From JARLFX01 sp036404255 (GTDB lineage: Bacteria; Acidobacteriota; Terriglobia; Terriglobales; Acidobacteriaceae), in NCBI GenBank assembly GCA_036404255.1, contig DASWOP010000027.1, positions 1 to 37,943 on the forward strand: 37,943 bases of DNA, written 5' to 3'. Each line of letters opens with the position of its first letter. Positions within the stretch are counted from its first letter, which is position 1. The notes beneath the pieces were generated by a model that saw only the letters and a program-made list of their open reading frames with translations, was not told where the DNA came from and did no database searches. The position numbers were made by a program, and so were the translations under genes. This document shows, piece after piece, positions 26,670 through 35,848 of the stretch.

Positions 26670-27593
26670 ATGCGTTCTCATGCTCAACTATTTCGCCGCT
26701 TCATTTGCTGCGCTGTCTTAACCTTCCCTGCCAGCAGCCTGATTGCTCAAACTCAGGCCCCATCCGCACCCGTGAACTACACAACGAAGTCCAGCATCCC
26801 CTACACTCAGGGCGCCGCCGGTCCGCTGAAGGCAGACGCTTACATCCCCAACGGCACAGGCCCATTTCCCGCCATCCTCTTTATCCATGGCGGTGGCTGG
26901 ATAAACGGTGACCGCTACCAAATGATCAAGCTCATCAAAGAGCTTGCAAATCAGGGCTATCTTGCTTTCACCATTGACTACGATGTAGACCCCGTTCACT
27001 ACCCAGCCTCCTTCAATGAGTCTTTAGCCGCTTTACGTTACATGCGCGACCATGCCGCCGAACTCCGGCTCGATCCCACCCGTATTGCAGTCGCCGGTAG
27101 CTCTGCCGGCGGGGAGTTGGCGGCACTGGTTGCGCTCAATCCCGATGGTGTCACCATTCCCCCCAGTCCCGCTTCCACATCGACCACCAACACCCGGGTA
27201 AGGGCCGCTATCATCCTGAACGGTGTCCTCGATCTCACCGCACTCGGCGACAAGAGCCATATGGTCACGGAGTACCTGGGTGGCCCCTGCACTTCAATGG
27301 CAGGTACCTGCAAAGACGCGTCGCCGTTGAGCCACGTTCGTCCCGGTGCACCACCGTTCTTTGTCGGTCATGGTACGGCGGATGAGACCGTTCCCTTCAC
27401 CCAGGCTCAGGCTTTTGTGGACGCCCTGCGTGCCGCCAAGGTGCAGGTCCGTTTCTTCACCGCCCAAGGCGGTCCCCACACCTACTGGCAGAAGCAACAG
27501 TTCTACGCCCAAAACTTGCAGGATATTGAGAGTTTTCTTGCCCTCGCTCTGCGGCCTGCAAAGTCCGTCGCACCCACATCCACAGTGCCTTAA
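26670..27593 (+). CDS. Exported alpha/beta-hydrolase esterase (HSL/BD-FAE-like)
   Basis: A 307-residue protein with signal peptide (VLTFPASSLIAQ). HGGGWINGD is the oxyanion-hole motif, GSSAGG holds nucleophile Ser145, Asp238 lies in GTADETVP and His270 in GGPHTYW, giving a complete catalytic triad in the right order. This is the fold of CE10/BD-FAE-type carbohydrate esterases, which remove acetyl or aryl esters from plant polysaccharides; the acyl group here is unknown. A GGAG lies just before the ATG and the gene starts 12 bases after the GH3 fusion gene, so it belongs to the same operon. A lipase-like role outside glycan use cannot be excluded. Confidence 0.86.
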   Translation: MRSHAQLFRRFICCAVLTFPASSLIAQTQAPSAPVNYTTKSSIPYTQGAAGPLKADAYIPNGTGPFPAILFIHGGGWINGDRYQMIKLIKELANQGYLAFTIDYDVDPVHYPASFNESLAALRYMRDHAAELRLDPTRIAVAGSSAGGELAALVALNPDGVTIPPSPASTSTTNTRVRAAIILNGVLDLTALGDKSHMVTEYLGGPCTSMAGTCKDASPLSHVRPGAPPFFVGHGTADETVPFTQAQAFVDALRAAKVQVRFFTAQGGPHTYWQKQQFYAQNLQDIESFLALALRPAKSVAPTSTVP

Positions 27594-27685
27594 TCGCTGT
27601 TCAGATACTGGGCTGTGGCAGTATCATGGGCCTGCAACGAAGGCCCCCATCCTTGAGACTTCTACTCCCAGAGACGAACTGGTTC

Positions 27686-30547
27686 ATGCCATGCACGATC
27701 CTTCGTCGGGCAGTGATAAGCCTTTGCCTGTGCGGCACAGCAGCAGCCAACGCCTCGACCTCGCTCTATCCCGTCCGATTGCAGGATCCCGGAGCCGTCT
27801 ACTTGACCCGCCCTGAGTTCCCCGTACATGCCAATGGAGTAGGCGATGATACCGCCGTGCTCCAGGCCGCCATCGATCGTATCCAGTCCACACATCTCCA
27901 GGGCATCCTCTTCATCCCCGAAGGCCGTTACCGAATCAGCGACACGCTGCACGTCTGGGCGGGAATACGCCTGATCGGTTACGGCACCCACCGCCCTGTG
28001 CTGGTTCTTGCAGCCCACACGCCCGGCTTCGACGGCCCCACCCATCACTTTGTCGTCGAATTCTGCAGCGAGCGTCCTGTAGATCCCGCTACGCCCGCGC
28101 CCAATGGCAATGCGAGCACCTTCTACAGCGCCATGGCCAACATCGATATGGAACTCGGCGAAGGCAATCCCGCCGCCGTGGGTGTGCGCTTCCATGTTGC
28201 GCAGCACAGCTACCTCTCACATCTGAGGATTCGGTCCGGCTCCGCGTTTGCCGCAATTGAAGATGCCGGCAACCTGATGACAAATCTCGAACTCATCGGC
28301 GGAGAATATGGCGTCTATACCGGTGTCACCGCACCATCCTGGCCGTTCGTCCTGATGGATTCACACCTCTCTGGGCAGCGCATCGCTGCCATCCGGTCCA
28401 GCGGCGCGCGGCCAGTCCTGGTCCGCCTTCAGATTGATCATGTGCCCACGGCTCTCCTCGTAGAGCCACCTCACAACGACCAAATCGTATTCACGCAATC
28501 CACCCTGAGTGACATCACAGGGCCAGCCATTGTGCTGGGCAACTCCACCAATCGCCGCACCGGCCTGATCGCCAATCATCTCCGCTGCCGCCACGTAGCA
28601 ACCCTTCTTTCTCTGCCCAACCATTCCCCCGTGCTCGCTCCTGCCACCGCGTACGTCGTCAGCTCACTTCGTTTCGGCCTGAAACTTACACCAGCCGGTG
28701 AAGATCTGGACGACGCACGCAGCCTGACACTGGAATCGAATCTGCACGCCGTCACCGCGCTGCCGCCTGCGCCAGTCACCGATATTCCCAGTCTTCCGCC
28801 CCCAGCAACCTGGGTCAGCGTGCATAGCTTCGGCGCCGTCGGCGACGGAGTGGCAGACGATACCGCCGCCTTCCGCCGAGCCCTCGCATCGCATCATCCG
28901 CTCTACCTGCCCACAGGCCGCTACCGCATCACCGCACCGTTACAGCTCCCACGCAATGCGACATTGATAGGGCTCCACCCCAGCACCACGCTACTCGATC
29001 TGCCAGACAATACCGCAGCTTTCGCGCCACCCGGCGATCCCGTTCCCCTGCTTACCTCTGCGCCAGGAGACGCAGCCGTCGTGTCAGGTATCGGTCTCTC
29101 CACGGGTGGCATCAATGCCCGCTCTACCGCGCTTCTGTGGCGTTCCGGGCCTCACTCCCTGGTGGATGATGTCCGTTTCCTCGGCGGCCATGGCACTATC
29201 CCTCCCAACGGCCAGAACCGTCCCGCATACAATACCGTCCGCACCGCCGATCCAGATCCCAATAGAATATGGGGCTCCGAGCAACCAAGCCTCGTCGTGC
29301 ACGGTGGCGGTATCCTACGCAATCTGTGGACACCCAATACCTATGCCTCAGTCGGCATCGTCATTCAGAACACGAGCATTTCCGGCCACGTCTATCTTCT
29401 CTCTGTGGAACATCACCTCCACAACGAGGTCATTCTCGACCATGTCCACAACTGGGATTTCTACGGCTTGCAGACCGAAGAAGAAGGGATGGAAGGTTCC
29501 CTGGCGCTGCCGCTGCTCATCAGAAACTCAGGCAGCCTGAACTTCTTCAACCTCGCCCTCTACCGTGTCTCACGTTCAAAGATTCCAGCTTCCCGCGCAA
29601 TCGAACTCGACCATTCGCAGGACCTCGGCTTCTACAACGTCCAGAATTACAGCGCCACGCGCTACGCATTTGACAGCACCATTGCCGCCACTGCCCCCGG
29701 CGGCTTCGCCATTCGCTCCCGCGTCTTCAATGCATGGTCGCTGCAGACCGCCCTCCCGCCGGCAGCACAGTCATCGCCGCTCATCCAGAAGCGCCTCTCC
29801 GGATTCAGCAACCTCGCCAGCCTGAATGCAGCCTCCGATGGCTCGCTGGCTTTTCTCGATCTGCCCCAGCCCGTTCTCTACCGCTGGAATGGAACTGGCC
29901 CACCCCAAGCACTCAGCACCGGAACCCTCATCCCCCGCGCAGTCTACGCGCCCGCGGGAGGCAGCCCGCCACTGCTCCTCACCTTCAGCGCGCGCGAGAG
30001 CGGCGCTTTTTTGATGAGCGATCCTCCGCGTGAACTCACCACAGAGCCTTTTGCCGACAAGCCCACACTGCTCCCCACTGCGATCCACTCAGATTTTCTC
30101 GGCCTGCTCAGTCTGGTTACATCCTCACAAGTATTTCCCGTTGACGCAGACCTTCAGTTCCCTGCGGAATCGAACAATTACGTAATGCGAAACTCCACTG
30201 GCCTGGCGCGTGCCGTTCCGGGCGAGCCAATTCTCGTCACCAGTGAAGCCGATCAATCTACCGTACGGCTCACGCTGCAGACCAGTTCCAAACCGCATGC
30301 CACCTACTCTCACTTCATAGCTCGCGGTGGCGATGCACTCATCACCGACGCTGCCAGCGGCATCACATTTCTTGCGAACGGCGAGATCTATCTCTATAGC
30401 CGCGACGGTCACCCGCTCGGTTTTCTGCGAACACCAGAACGCCCCGTCTTACTCGCTATCTCCGGGCGCACTCTCTACTTCGGCTCCCATACCGCGCTGT
30501 ACAGCATCGCGCTTCCCATCCCCACAACCGAACTGGTCCATCCATGA
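27686..30547 (+). CDS. Large pectate-lyase-superfamily (double right-handed beta-helix) secreted protein
   Basis: A 953-residue protein with signal peptide (ILRRAVISLCLCGTAAANA). ATG 27686 is preferred to ATG 27626 because it places this signal at the N-terminus. Two Pectate_lyase_3-type helix starts are visible: VHANGVGDDTAVLQAAIDR then ILFIPEGRYRI (~45-95), and VHSFGAVGDGVADDTAAFRR then LYLPTGRYRI (~370-415). Two tandem helices recall GH55 exo-beta-1,3-glucanases, but I cannot place catalytic residues. After ~680 the sequence changes to a beta-rich C-terminal region (YLYSRDGHPLGFLRTPE, LYFGSHTALYSIALP), possibly a small propeller. It is the last gene of the co-directional run and converges on the GH105 gene. 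Role: probably attack on, or binding of, the backbone polysaccharide. Confidence 0.78.
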   Translation: MPCTILRRAVISLCLCGTAAANASTSLYPVRLQDPGAVYLTRPEFPVHANGVGDDTAVLQAAIDRIQSTHLQGILFIPEGRYRISDTLHVWAGIRLIGYGTHRPVLVLAAHTPGFDGPTHHFVVEFCSERPVDPATPAPNGNASTFYSAMANIDMELGEGNPAAVGVRFHVAQHSYLSHLRIRSGSAFAAIEDAGNLMTNLELIGGEYGVYTGVTAPSWPFVLMDSHLSGQRIAAIRSSGARPVLVRLQIDHVPTALLVEPPHNDQIVFTQSTLSDITGPAIVLGNSTNRRTGLIANHLRCRHVATLLSLPNHSPVLAPATAYVVSSLRFGLKLTPAGEDLDDARSLTLESNLHAVTALPPAPVTDIPSLPPPATWVSVHSFGAVGDGVADDTAAFRRALASHHPLYLPTGRYRITAPLQLPRNATLIGLHPSTTLLDLPDNTAAFAPPGDPVPLLTSAPGDAAVVSGIGLSTGGINARSTALLWRSGPHSLVDDVRFLGGHGTIPPNGQNRPAYNTVRTADPDPNRIWGSEQPSLVVHGGGILRNLWTPNTYASVGIVIQNTSISGHVYLLSVEHHLHNEVILDHVHNWDFYGLQTEEEGMEGSLALPLLIRNSGSLNFFNLALYRVSRSKIPASRAIELDHSQDLGFYNVQNYSATRYAFDSTIAATAPGGFAIRSRVFNAWSLQTALPPAAQSSPLIQKRLSGFSNLASLNAASDGSLAFLDLPQPVLYRWNGTGPPQALSTGTLIPRAVYAPAGGSPPLLLTFSARESGAFLMSDPPRELTTEPFADKPTLLPTAIHSDFLGLLSLVTSSQVFPVDADLQFPAESNNYVMRNSTGLARAVPGEPILVTSEADQSTVRLTLQTSSKPHATYSHFIARGGDALITDAASGITFLANGEIYLYSRDGHPLGFLRTPERPVLLAISGRTLYFGSHTALYSIALPIPTTELVHP

Positions 30548-30587
30548 GTCGTATGCGAGTACTGGTCTCGACAATGAGCGGCGCCTC

Positions 30588-31766
30588 TTACTTCGCATGG
30601 CGCGCCAGACGGTCCACTTCAGACCCAGCCAGCAGAAATCCACCCACACCATACACCGAGCTTGCAGACGCCTTGAAGGCCCCTGGCTGCGCATCGATCG
30701 GCTGAATGCAGCCCAGCCGCCCCGTCGCATAGATGTGGCTCACCATGCCTGCCCACGCGCGTTGCACCACCGGCTCATACGTCTTGCGGTCCAGGATGCC
30801 TTCGTTGATGCCCCACGCCAGCGAGTACGTAAAAAATGCAGAGCCGGAAACCTCCGGCAGTTCATACGCATCCGGATCAAGCAGACCGGCGCGCCACAGC
30901 CCATCCTTACCCTGGATCGAAGCAATTTTCGCGGCCATCGCTTTGTATTGCTCAATGTACTTCGCGCGGCTCGGATAATCCTTCGGCATCACCGTAAGCA
31001 CCTTCACAAAGGCGCCCATCACCCAGCCATTGCCACGCCCCCAGAACACCTTCTTTCCATTCGCCTGCTTCTGGGTGAAGTAGCGCGCATCGCGGAAGTA
31101 CAGCCCCTCACTTGGGTCATACAGGCTCGCCGACGTCTCCCACCATTCCTTATCCATGTAATCCAGGTATTTGCGGTCGCCTGTTGCCTTGTAGACACGT
31201 ACCATCACCGGCGGTGCCATAAACAACGCATCACACCACCACCACAGCAGCTTTTTTGGATCATCCGGCCGCGCTACCAACCTGTCCGCGTTCGCCTTCA
31301 CCGATGCCATGCGCTCGGGCGCCGGATGCTCGAAGTAGAGGTCCATGTACGCCTTCCCCAGTGCAAAGTCATCGGCATGCGGAAAACGCGCATCAATGAG
31401 CTGCCAGTGAAATCCCTCCGCCATCTTCTGCACTGCGTCGCGATACTTCGGGTTCTTCGTCGTGGCAGAAGCCGCCAGCAGACCGTCATACAGCGCCGCA
31501 TACGTCCACTGCTGGTTGAACTTCGACTGCGCCACAGAGATCTGCCAATCGGCAACTTGAGTCATCGCGGCGGCAATTGCCTTTGGCTTCAGCTCTGCGG
31601 AGAGCCCGGTTGCCAGCGGCCCCGGATCATCCGGCGCATCGCCCGTTACGGCACGGTCAACAGCCGCTCGATCCACCGCCGGTACCTGCTGCGCGTACCC
31701 ATGATTGTTAGCTGCAAAACATGCTCCAGCCAGGATGATTACTGCCACTACGCCATTTTTCTTCAC
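30588..31766 (-). CDS. GH105 (YteR/YesR-like) unsaturated glucuronyl/rhamnogalacturonyl hydrolase
   Basis: A 392-residue protein with a signal peptide (VVAVIILAGACFAANNHGYA), so it is exported. The (alpha/alpha)6-barrel family motifs are WTYAALYDGLL (Asp94), WWWCDALFMAPP (Asp179, the likely catalytic Asp), VFWGRGNGWVMGAF and ELPEVSGSAFFTYSLAWGIN. GH105 enzymes hydrate the unsaturated uronic acid left by polysaccharide lyases at non-reducing ends. A strong GAGGAGA precedes the ATG by seven bases. The gene converges with the beta-helix gene, 40 bases apart. A possible LacI half-operator lies at 31792-31809 upstream of its start. Its last ~30 codons are duplicated as a remnant at 2431-2535. Confidence 0.9.
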   Translation of the reverse strand: MKKNGVVAVIILAGACFAANNHGYAQQVPAVDRAAVDRAVTGDAPDDPGPLATGLSAELKPKAIAAAMTQVADWQISVAQSKFNQQWTYAALYDGLLAASATTKNPKYRDAVQKMAEGFHWQLIDARFPHADDFALGKAYMDLYFEHPAPERMASVKANADRLVARPDDPKKLLWWWCDALFMAPPVMVRVYKATGDRKYLDYMDKEWWETSASLYDPSEGLYFRDARYFTQKQANGKKVFWGRGNGWVMGAFVKVLTVMPKDYPSRAKYIEQYKAMAAKIASIQGKDGLWRAGLLDPDAYELPEVSGSAFFTYSLAWGINEGILDRKTYEPVVQRAWAGMVSHIYATGRLGCIQPIDAQPGAFKASASSVYGVGGFLLAGSEVDRLARHAK

Positions 31767-31791
31767 AATATTTCTCCTCGATCGGTGAGCT

Positions 31792-31809
31792 CACACATGC
31801 GCTTGAATA
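31792..31809. promoter_or_regulatory. Half-matching LacI-type operator before the GH105 gene
   Basis: CACACATGCGCTTGAATA keeps the full right half GCTTGAATA of the palindrome at 10734-10751 and 5 of 9 bases of the left half (14 of 18 overall). It lies about 25-45 bases upstream of the GH105 ATG, where a repressor would block transcription. Confidence 0.4.
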
Positions 31810-31999
31810 CCCGGAAATGTCCCGCCATCCAAGATAACCTCCCGCAACAAAAGAGTCGATGTGGCCCCCACTGCCCTTATTTCACATTACGGTATAGATT
31901 CTCCCTCAATAGCCGCAACTATCGTCCCCCGCCAGCGTTTAGGATGTTGGCAGCGCCGAATTCCACGAATTGCCCTCCCCCCCGCCGTCTGGAGCATCC

Positions 32000-33607
32000 A
32001 TGTCACTGCGTTTTGCCCGCTGGTTTGCTGACAGTGTCAAAAAGTTCACTGCCGCCCTTCTGCTCGCCCTCCTTCCCGCGTCCTTAGCTGCGCAGAGTGC
32101 CACTCAGCCCGTCTTCCGCGTCAACACCCGCATCGTCATCCTCGATGTGGTCGTCACGGACAAAAAGGGTAAGGTCGTCAACAATCTCTCGAAGAATGAC
32201 TTCACCATCTACGAAGACAAAGAGTTGCAGACCATCCGGACCTTTGAGCCACCAAGTGCTCACGTCATGCCTCCATCGCCAGATGGCAAACCGCTGGTGA
32301 CATCCTCCGCAGACCTGCCCAAAATCGGCAATGCGCCCGTCACCATCCTCGTCCTGGATGAACTGAATACCGCGTTCTCTGACATGGCCTACGCGCGCCA
32401 ATCGCTGCAGAAATATCTGAACGCACAGCCTGAGCTTCTGAACCAGCCCACCGCCCTTCTGGTCGCCAGCAATACCAAATTCCAGCTTCTGCAGGACTAC
32501 ACTCAGAGCCGCGTAGATGTGCTGGCTGCGCTCAAGGCACACTTCCCAGAGTATCCGTGGAAGATGGCGAATAGCGGCAAGAGTGGCCCTGGCGCTGTTG
32601 AGCGCATTTCGCAAACGCTCGCCTCTCTGCTGCAGATCTCGGAAGCCTCACGCGGCACACCAGGCCGCAAAAACATTATCTGGGTCGGCGTCAACGCTCC
32701 CGGCGTTGATCTGATGAACGCGGACCCCGTCACTGAACAGCAGATAACCGGGATTGTAAGGCGCGTAACCCAAACGCTGTTGGCCGCTCGTGTGACCGTC
32801 TTCTACATCGACCCCACCATCAATAGCGCCGCCACGGTCGGTGTCATGGTGCCCGGCGACGACGCTGACAACGATACCTTCGTCGATACCGATCCATTTG
32901 GCTCCGATATAAATTTTAATGAATTCGCCCCTGCAACCGGCGGCAAGATCTTTATGTCGCGCAACGATGTCAATAACGAGATCGCCACATCGATTGACAA
33001 TGGCGCCAGCTACTACACGCTCTCCTACTCACCCACAAACCACAACGAAGACGCGGCAAAGTACCGCAACATCAAGATCAAGCTATCCGATCCCAACCTG
33101 ACCGCCACCACGCGAGGTGGCTACTATCCTGAGACGGACAACGCAAACAACATAGCCGCGGATCCCACCCTCGACGCCAAACAACGGAAGGGCGTTCTCC
33201 AACTGGAACTGTCTCAAGCGGCGCTCAGCACTCTGCCCTACAACGGCCTTAGCATCCACGTGCAGAAGAGCGACGACAAGAAGATTTGGAATATTTCAGT
33301 CGCTACCAAAGATCTCACCTGGACACCGCAGCCCAACGGCATGCTGTCCACTGAGGCCACAACCATCGCAGCCACCTTTGATGACAGCCGTAACAGCACG
33401 AAAGGCAAATACCGCACCATCGGCAAGAGCAAAATGCTGGGCCACGTCGCGCATGAGTTGACAGCCGAACGGAGGTCCGATGCCCCAGCACCATATACCG
33501 TCACATTCCAACTTCCGGTTGCTCTACCCGCCGGCACCGATAGAATTCGCTTCGTCGTGCGCGATGCCGTCTCTGGTAAAACAGGCACCTTCGACGTCAA
33601 GCGCTAG
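32000..33607 (+). CDS. VWFA-related exported protein (acidobacterial type)
   Basis: A 535-residue protein. ATG 32000 follows GGAG by five bases and opens a signal peptide (LLLALLPASLAAQ). VNTRIVILDVVVTDKKGKVV followed by LSKNDFTIYEDKE is the conserved entry region of the acidobacterial VWFA-related family (TIGR03436 type). The VWA domain (~105-320) starts with TILVLDELNT, where a DELNT motif stands in place of the canonical metal-site DxSxS, and includes RKNIIWVGVNAPG. The remainder is beta-rich (YYTLSYSPTNHNED, KYRNIKIKL). These proteins are abundant in Acidobacteria and their roles are unknown; protein or matrix contact outside the cytoplasm is presumed. It is divergent from GH105 across 233 bp and converges on the FUSC gene. 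Confidence 0.87.
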   Translation: MSLRFARWFADSVKKFTAALLLALLPASLAAQSATQPVFRVNTRIVILDVVVTDKKGKVVNNLSKNDFTIYEDKELQTIRTFEPPSAHVMPPSPDGKPLVTSSADLPKIGNAPVTILVLDELNTAFSDMAYARQSLQKYLNAQPELLNQPTALLVASNTKFQLLQDYTQSRVDVLAALKAHFPEYPWKMANSGKSGPGAVERISQTLASLLQISEASRGTPGRKNIIWVGVNAPGVDLMNADPVTEQQITGIVRRVTQTLLAARVTVFYIDPTINSAATVGVMVPGDDADNDTFVDTDPFGSDINFNEFAPATGGKIFMSRNDVNNEIATSIDNGASYYTLSYSPTNHNEDAAKYRNIKIKLSDPNLTATTRGGYYPETDNANNIAADPTLDAKQRKGVLQLELSQAALSTLPYNGLSIHVQKSDDKKIWNISVATKDLTWTPQPNGMLSTEATTIAATFDDSRNSTKGKYRTIGKSKMLGHVAHELTAERRSDAPAPYTVTFQLPVALPAGTDRIRFVVRDAVSGKTGTFDVKR

Positions 33608-33638
33608 CGCTCCCATCGGCCGCTCGAGCAACGCATAG

Positions 33639-34769
33639 CTACTCTCTCGGATCGTCCATCGCCAAGCTGGTTTCAACCCGCGATGCGCGCAGCAGCCGTG
33701 CAATCTGCTTCAGATGAAGCTGCACCGCATAAGCGCGCAAAATCTCCGCCTGCGGAAACTCCTTGCCATTGTGGCGTACTTCATCCATGCGCGCTTCCAG
33801 CGCGGCGATGTCTTCTTCCAGGCTCAGATCAGGCGGCGGTATATGGAAACTCCAGTCGTGGATGCATCCCGCCACATGGTGAAAGCCAGTAAGAACGTCC
33901 GTCGCCAGTTTGCCAAGCGCTGGCTCCAGTTGCTGCGCAAACGCATCGTGATGGCTATCCTGCACCGCAAACTCCAGCGCTACCAGAGCATCCAGCAGCG
34001 AGCGGCCAAACTGCGAGAGCAGCCCCAGCGCCTCCCGCATGCCCGGGCTTCCAGAGGGTTCATTACGCGCCGCCTCAGCCAGTTGGGCATTGCTGCGCAC
34101 TACCGCCAGCACATCCTGCCGCAGCACCGTCAGATTCTCCGCCGGTTCACTGCGGAAGCCCTGCAGGATCGCCTCAAAAAAATTACCCAGCAGCAGAAAT
34201 TCGCGCGCCAGCCCCTCGCGCAGCCGCAACCGTGCACGGTCAGGCAGTAGAACCGCGGAGACCGTCAGCGCCACCACAATGCCGAGGAACACGTCGATCA
34301 CGCGATCCATCGCGACGCTCCAGTGGGAGCCCGCCTTCACCAGCATCACAATGCTGATGGTTACACCAGCCAGCCGCGAACTATTGCGTAAGCCCAGCAA
34401 TCCGCAAATGATGACCGCTGTAAGCACCGCAAGAACGTAATTCCACGGGAGCGTGCCAAAGAGTGAAAATGAAAATCCAACGATCGCGCCAATCACCGTA
34501 CCCAGGATGCGATCACGCGAAGCAGTAACCGTGGAACCAACATTGGATTGCAGCACGATGATCGCGCTGATAGCGCCCCAATACCCCTCATGCAGTCCAA
34601 AGAGCAGCGCCAGCCACCAGCACAGGCCCGCTGCCAGGGCAGTCTTCGCCGCATGGATCAGCAGCCGCTGGCGCTCCCAGGAGAAGAGCCGCCGGTCATC
34701 CTCCGGTCCCATCCGCAGCTTTGTAGCAAGCTGCTCCTGGGCCCAGCTCTTGTGTGCCTTCAAACGCAT
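33639..34769 (-). CDS. FUSC-family inner-membrane protein (aromatic-acid/fusaric-acid efflux-like)
   Basis: A 376-residue protein with about five or six hydrophobic segments in residues 35-185: TALAAGLCWWLALLFG, GYWGAISAIIVLQSN, ILGTVIGAIVGFSFSLFG, VLAVLTAVIICGLLG and VFLGIVVALTVSAVLLP. A long helical cytoplasmic C-terminal half follows. GYWGAISAIIVLQ with TVTASRDRILGTVIGA is typical of the FUSC/YccS/AaeB group, which exports aromatic acids; this one is half the usual AaeB length, as in many single-module members. A GGAG lies seven bases before the ATG. Together with the TetR and DHA2 genes it forms a small efflux neighbourhood, though 160 bp separate it from the TetR gene and co-regulation is only inferred. 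Confidence 0.85.
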   Translation of the reverse strand: MRLKAHKSWAQEQLATKLRMGPEDDRRLFSWERQRLLIHAAKTALAAGLCWWLALLFGLHEGYWGAISAIIVLQSNVGSTVTASRDRILGTVIGAIVGFSFSLFGTLPWNYVLAVLTAVIICGLLGLRNSSRLAGVTISIVMLVKAGSHWSVAMDRVIDVFLGIVVALTVSAVLLPDRARLRLREGLAREFLLLGNFFEAILQGFRSEPAENLTVLRQDVLAVVRSNAQLAEAARNEPSGSPGMREALGLLSQFGRSLLDALVALEFAVQDSHHDAFAQQLEPALGKLATDVLTGFHHVAGCIHDWSFHIPPPDLSLEEDIAALEARMDEVRHNGKEFPQAEILRAYAVQLHLKQIARLLRASRVETSLAMDDPRE

Positions 34770-34817
34770 GGATACACTCCGCGGCGAAACGCCTCTGTAT
34801 ACAGCATGGCCTATCGT

Positions 34818-34841
34818 GGCTCATCAGTACAGTAATGAGCC
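34818..34841. repeat. Small inverted repeat upstream of the FUSC gene
   Basis: GGCTCAT (34818-34824) and ATGAGCC (34835-34841) are exact inverted copies around ten bases. It sits about 50-70 bases before the FUSC start and could be an operator or the hairpin end of the TetR transcript; there is no T-run. Confidence 0.35.
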
Positions 34842-34929
34842 TCACTACGCCACGGTTCGTGCTTCTATCGGCGCTTAGAAATGCGTCTGAATGGCGTGAA
34901 ACGCGCCTGTAAAGCGGAGTGCGCACGGT

Positions 34930-35553
34930 TCAGGATAGGTCTGAAAATTTGGAAGAATGCGGACCGATTGCGAGAGCTGTCCAGATAAAGTTGGATAAAA
35001 ACTCGGCATCTTCCGCTGGTTCACTGTCGTTTTGCCCCAATAGCCTGCGCTGGATCACGCCTCTCGTCATATCGGCAATAATCCAGGCTACTTTTTCGGA
35101 TGGCAAACGCCGGATCTCGCCCTGCTGAGATGCATCCTCAATCGCGGATGCCAGGCGCAACACCGGCGCACGCAACCACTGATAATATTGGCTGCGCGTA
35201 AGCGGGTAGCTTCCCGATCCGAGGTCCATGATGCGGAAAAACTCTTTTTTTTCCTCCGCATTCTGCAACCGGACGAGGGTAAAGGCCCTGATCTTGCCCT
35301 TCAACGTGCTTTCCGCATCGATCCGTTCCAGTGTGCTCTTGCCCAGAAATTCCATATCGTGATCGAGAACAGCCTTATATATCTCTTTTTTTGAACGGAA
35401 GTAAAGATAGATTGTTCCCTTTGCAATGCCAACTTCTTTCGCGATCTCGTCCATGATTCCGTGAGCGAAGCCTTTGCGTGCAAATACGGACCGCGCGGCA
35501 TCGATGATCCTCGCGCGACGAAATTCTGATACGACCTGCTGTTTAGTTTTCAC
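34930..35553 (-). CDS. TetR/AcrR-family transcriptional regulator
   Basis: A 207-residue protein starting with GTG at 35553 behind a GGGGG stretch. The N-terminal DNA-binding domain (residues ~14-60) reads RIIDAARSVFARKGF, then MDEIAKEVGIAKGTIYLYF and SKKEIY, a textbook TetR helix-turn-helix. The remainder is the helical ligand-binding and dimer domain (TLVRLQNAEEKKEFFRIMDL, VAWIIADMTRGVIQRRLLG). It should repress its own promoter and the divergent efflux pump gene, and release DNA on binding a toxic ligand. An inverted repeat overlapping a TATAAT hexamer lies about 45-80 bases upstream, supporting autoregulation. The ligand is unknown. Confidence 0.92.
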   Translation of the reverse strand: MKTKQQVVSEFRRARIIDAARSVFARKGFAHGIMDEIAKEVGIAKGTIYLYFRSKKEIYKAVLDHDMEFLGKSTLERIDAESTLKGKIRAFTLVRLQNAEEKKEFFRIMDLGSGSYPLTRSQYYQWLRAPVLRLASAIEDASQQGEIRRLPSEKVAWIIADMTRGVIQRRLLGQNDSEPAEDAEFLSNFIWTALAIGPHSSKFSDLS

Positions 35554-35598
35554 ACTGCCCCCACCAGATGCCGGCTGTCAAGCCCGCTTCTGTACATC

Positions 35599-35636
35599 AT
35601 GACTGACTGTATTATAAAATGACCGTATAGTCAGTA
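35599..35636. promoter_or_regulatory. TetR operator overlapping a -10 hexamer
   Basis: ACTGACTGTA (from 35602) and its near-inverted partner TATAGTCAGT flank about 13 bases, and TGACCGTATAGTCA (35620-35633) is by itself a TGAC-N6-GTCA dyad. TGACTGAC/GTCAGTCA-type sites are common before TetR-EmrB gene pairs. TATAAT on the minus strand (35616-35611) lies inside the element, so a bound regulator would block the TetR promoter. Confidence 0.6.
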
Positions 35637-35716
35637 TTCGAGGAAGCAAATCAAACACCTGTAGTTTCGCCATTCTCGTGAAGCTGTTCTCTGCCAATGG
35701 TCTCCTGAATACAGGT

Positions 35717-35743
35717 AGGTGGGCTTCCCGAAAGGAACCACCT
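35717..35743 (+). other. Hairpin in the leader of the DHA2 pump gene
   Basis: AGGTGG-GC-TTCC pairs with GGAA-CCACCT around CGAAA, with a two-base bulge. It sits about 105 bases before the pump start, inside a leader of over 200 bases. There is no T-run; a regulatory or stabilising role is possible but unproven. The rest of 35640-35848 shows no gene. Confidence 0.4.
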
Positions 35744-35848
35744 GAAACCCGGTCTTCTATCCTCGGAAACGCTTTGCTGCTGCACCGCAAGTGCAGGCGG
35801 CAGGACTCTCCGCGCTTTTGCTGACGAACAACATCGCTGGAGCGCCCG

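Noticed and set aside
30327..32087. Plus-strand open frame of 586 codons
   Set aside because: It lies opposite the GH105 gene, is rich in Arg/His as expected for an antisense shadow, and has no family motif.
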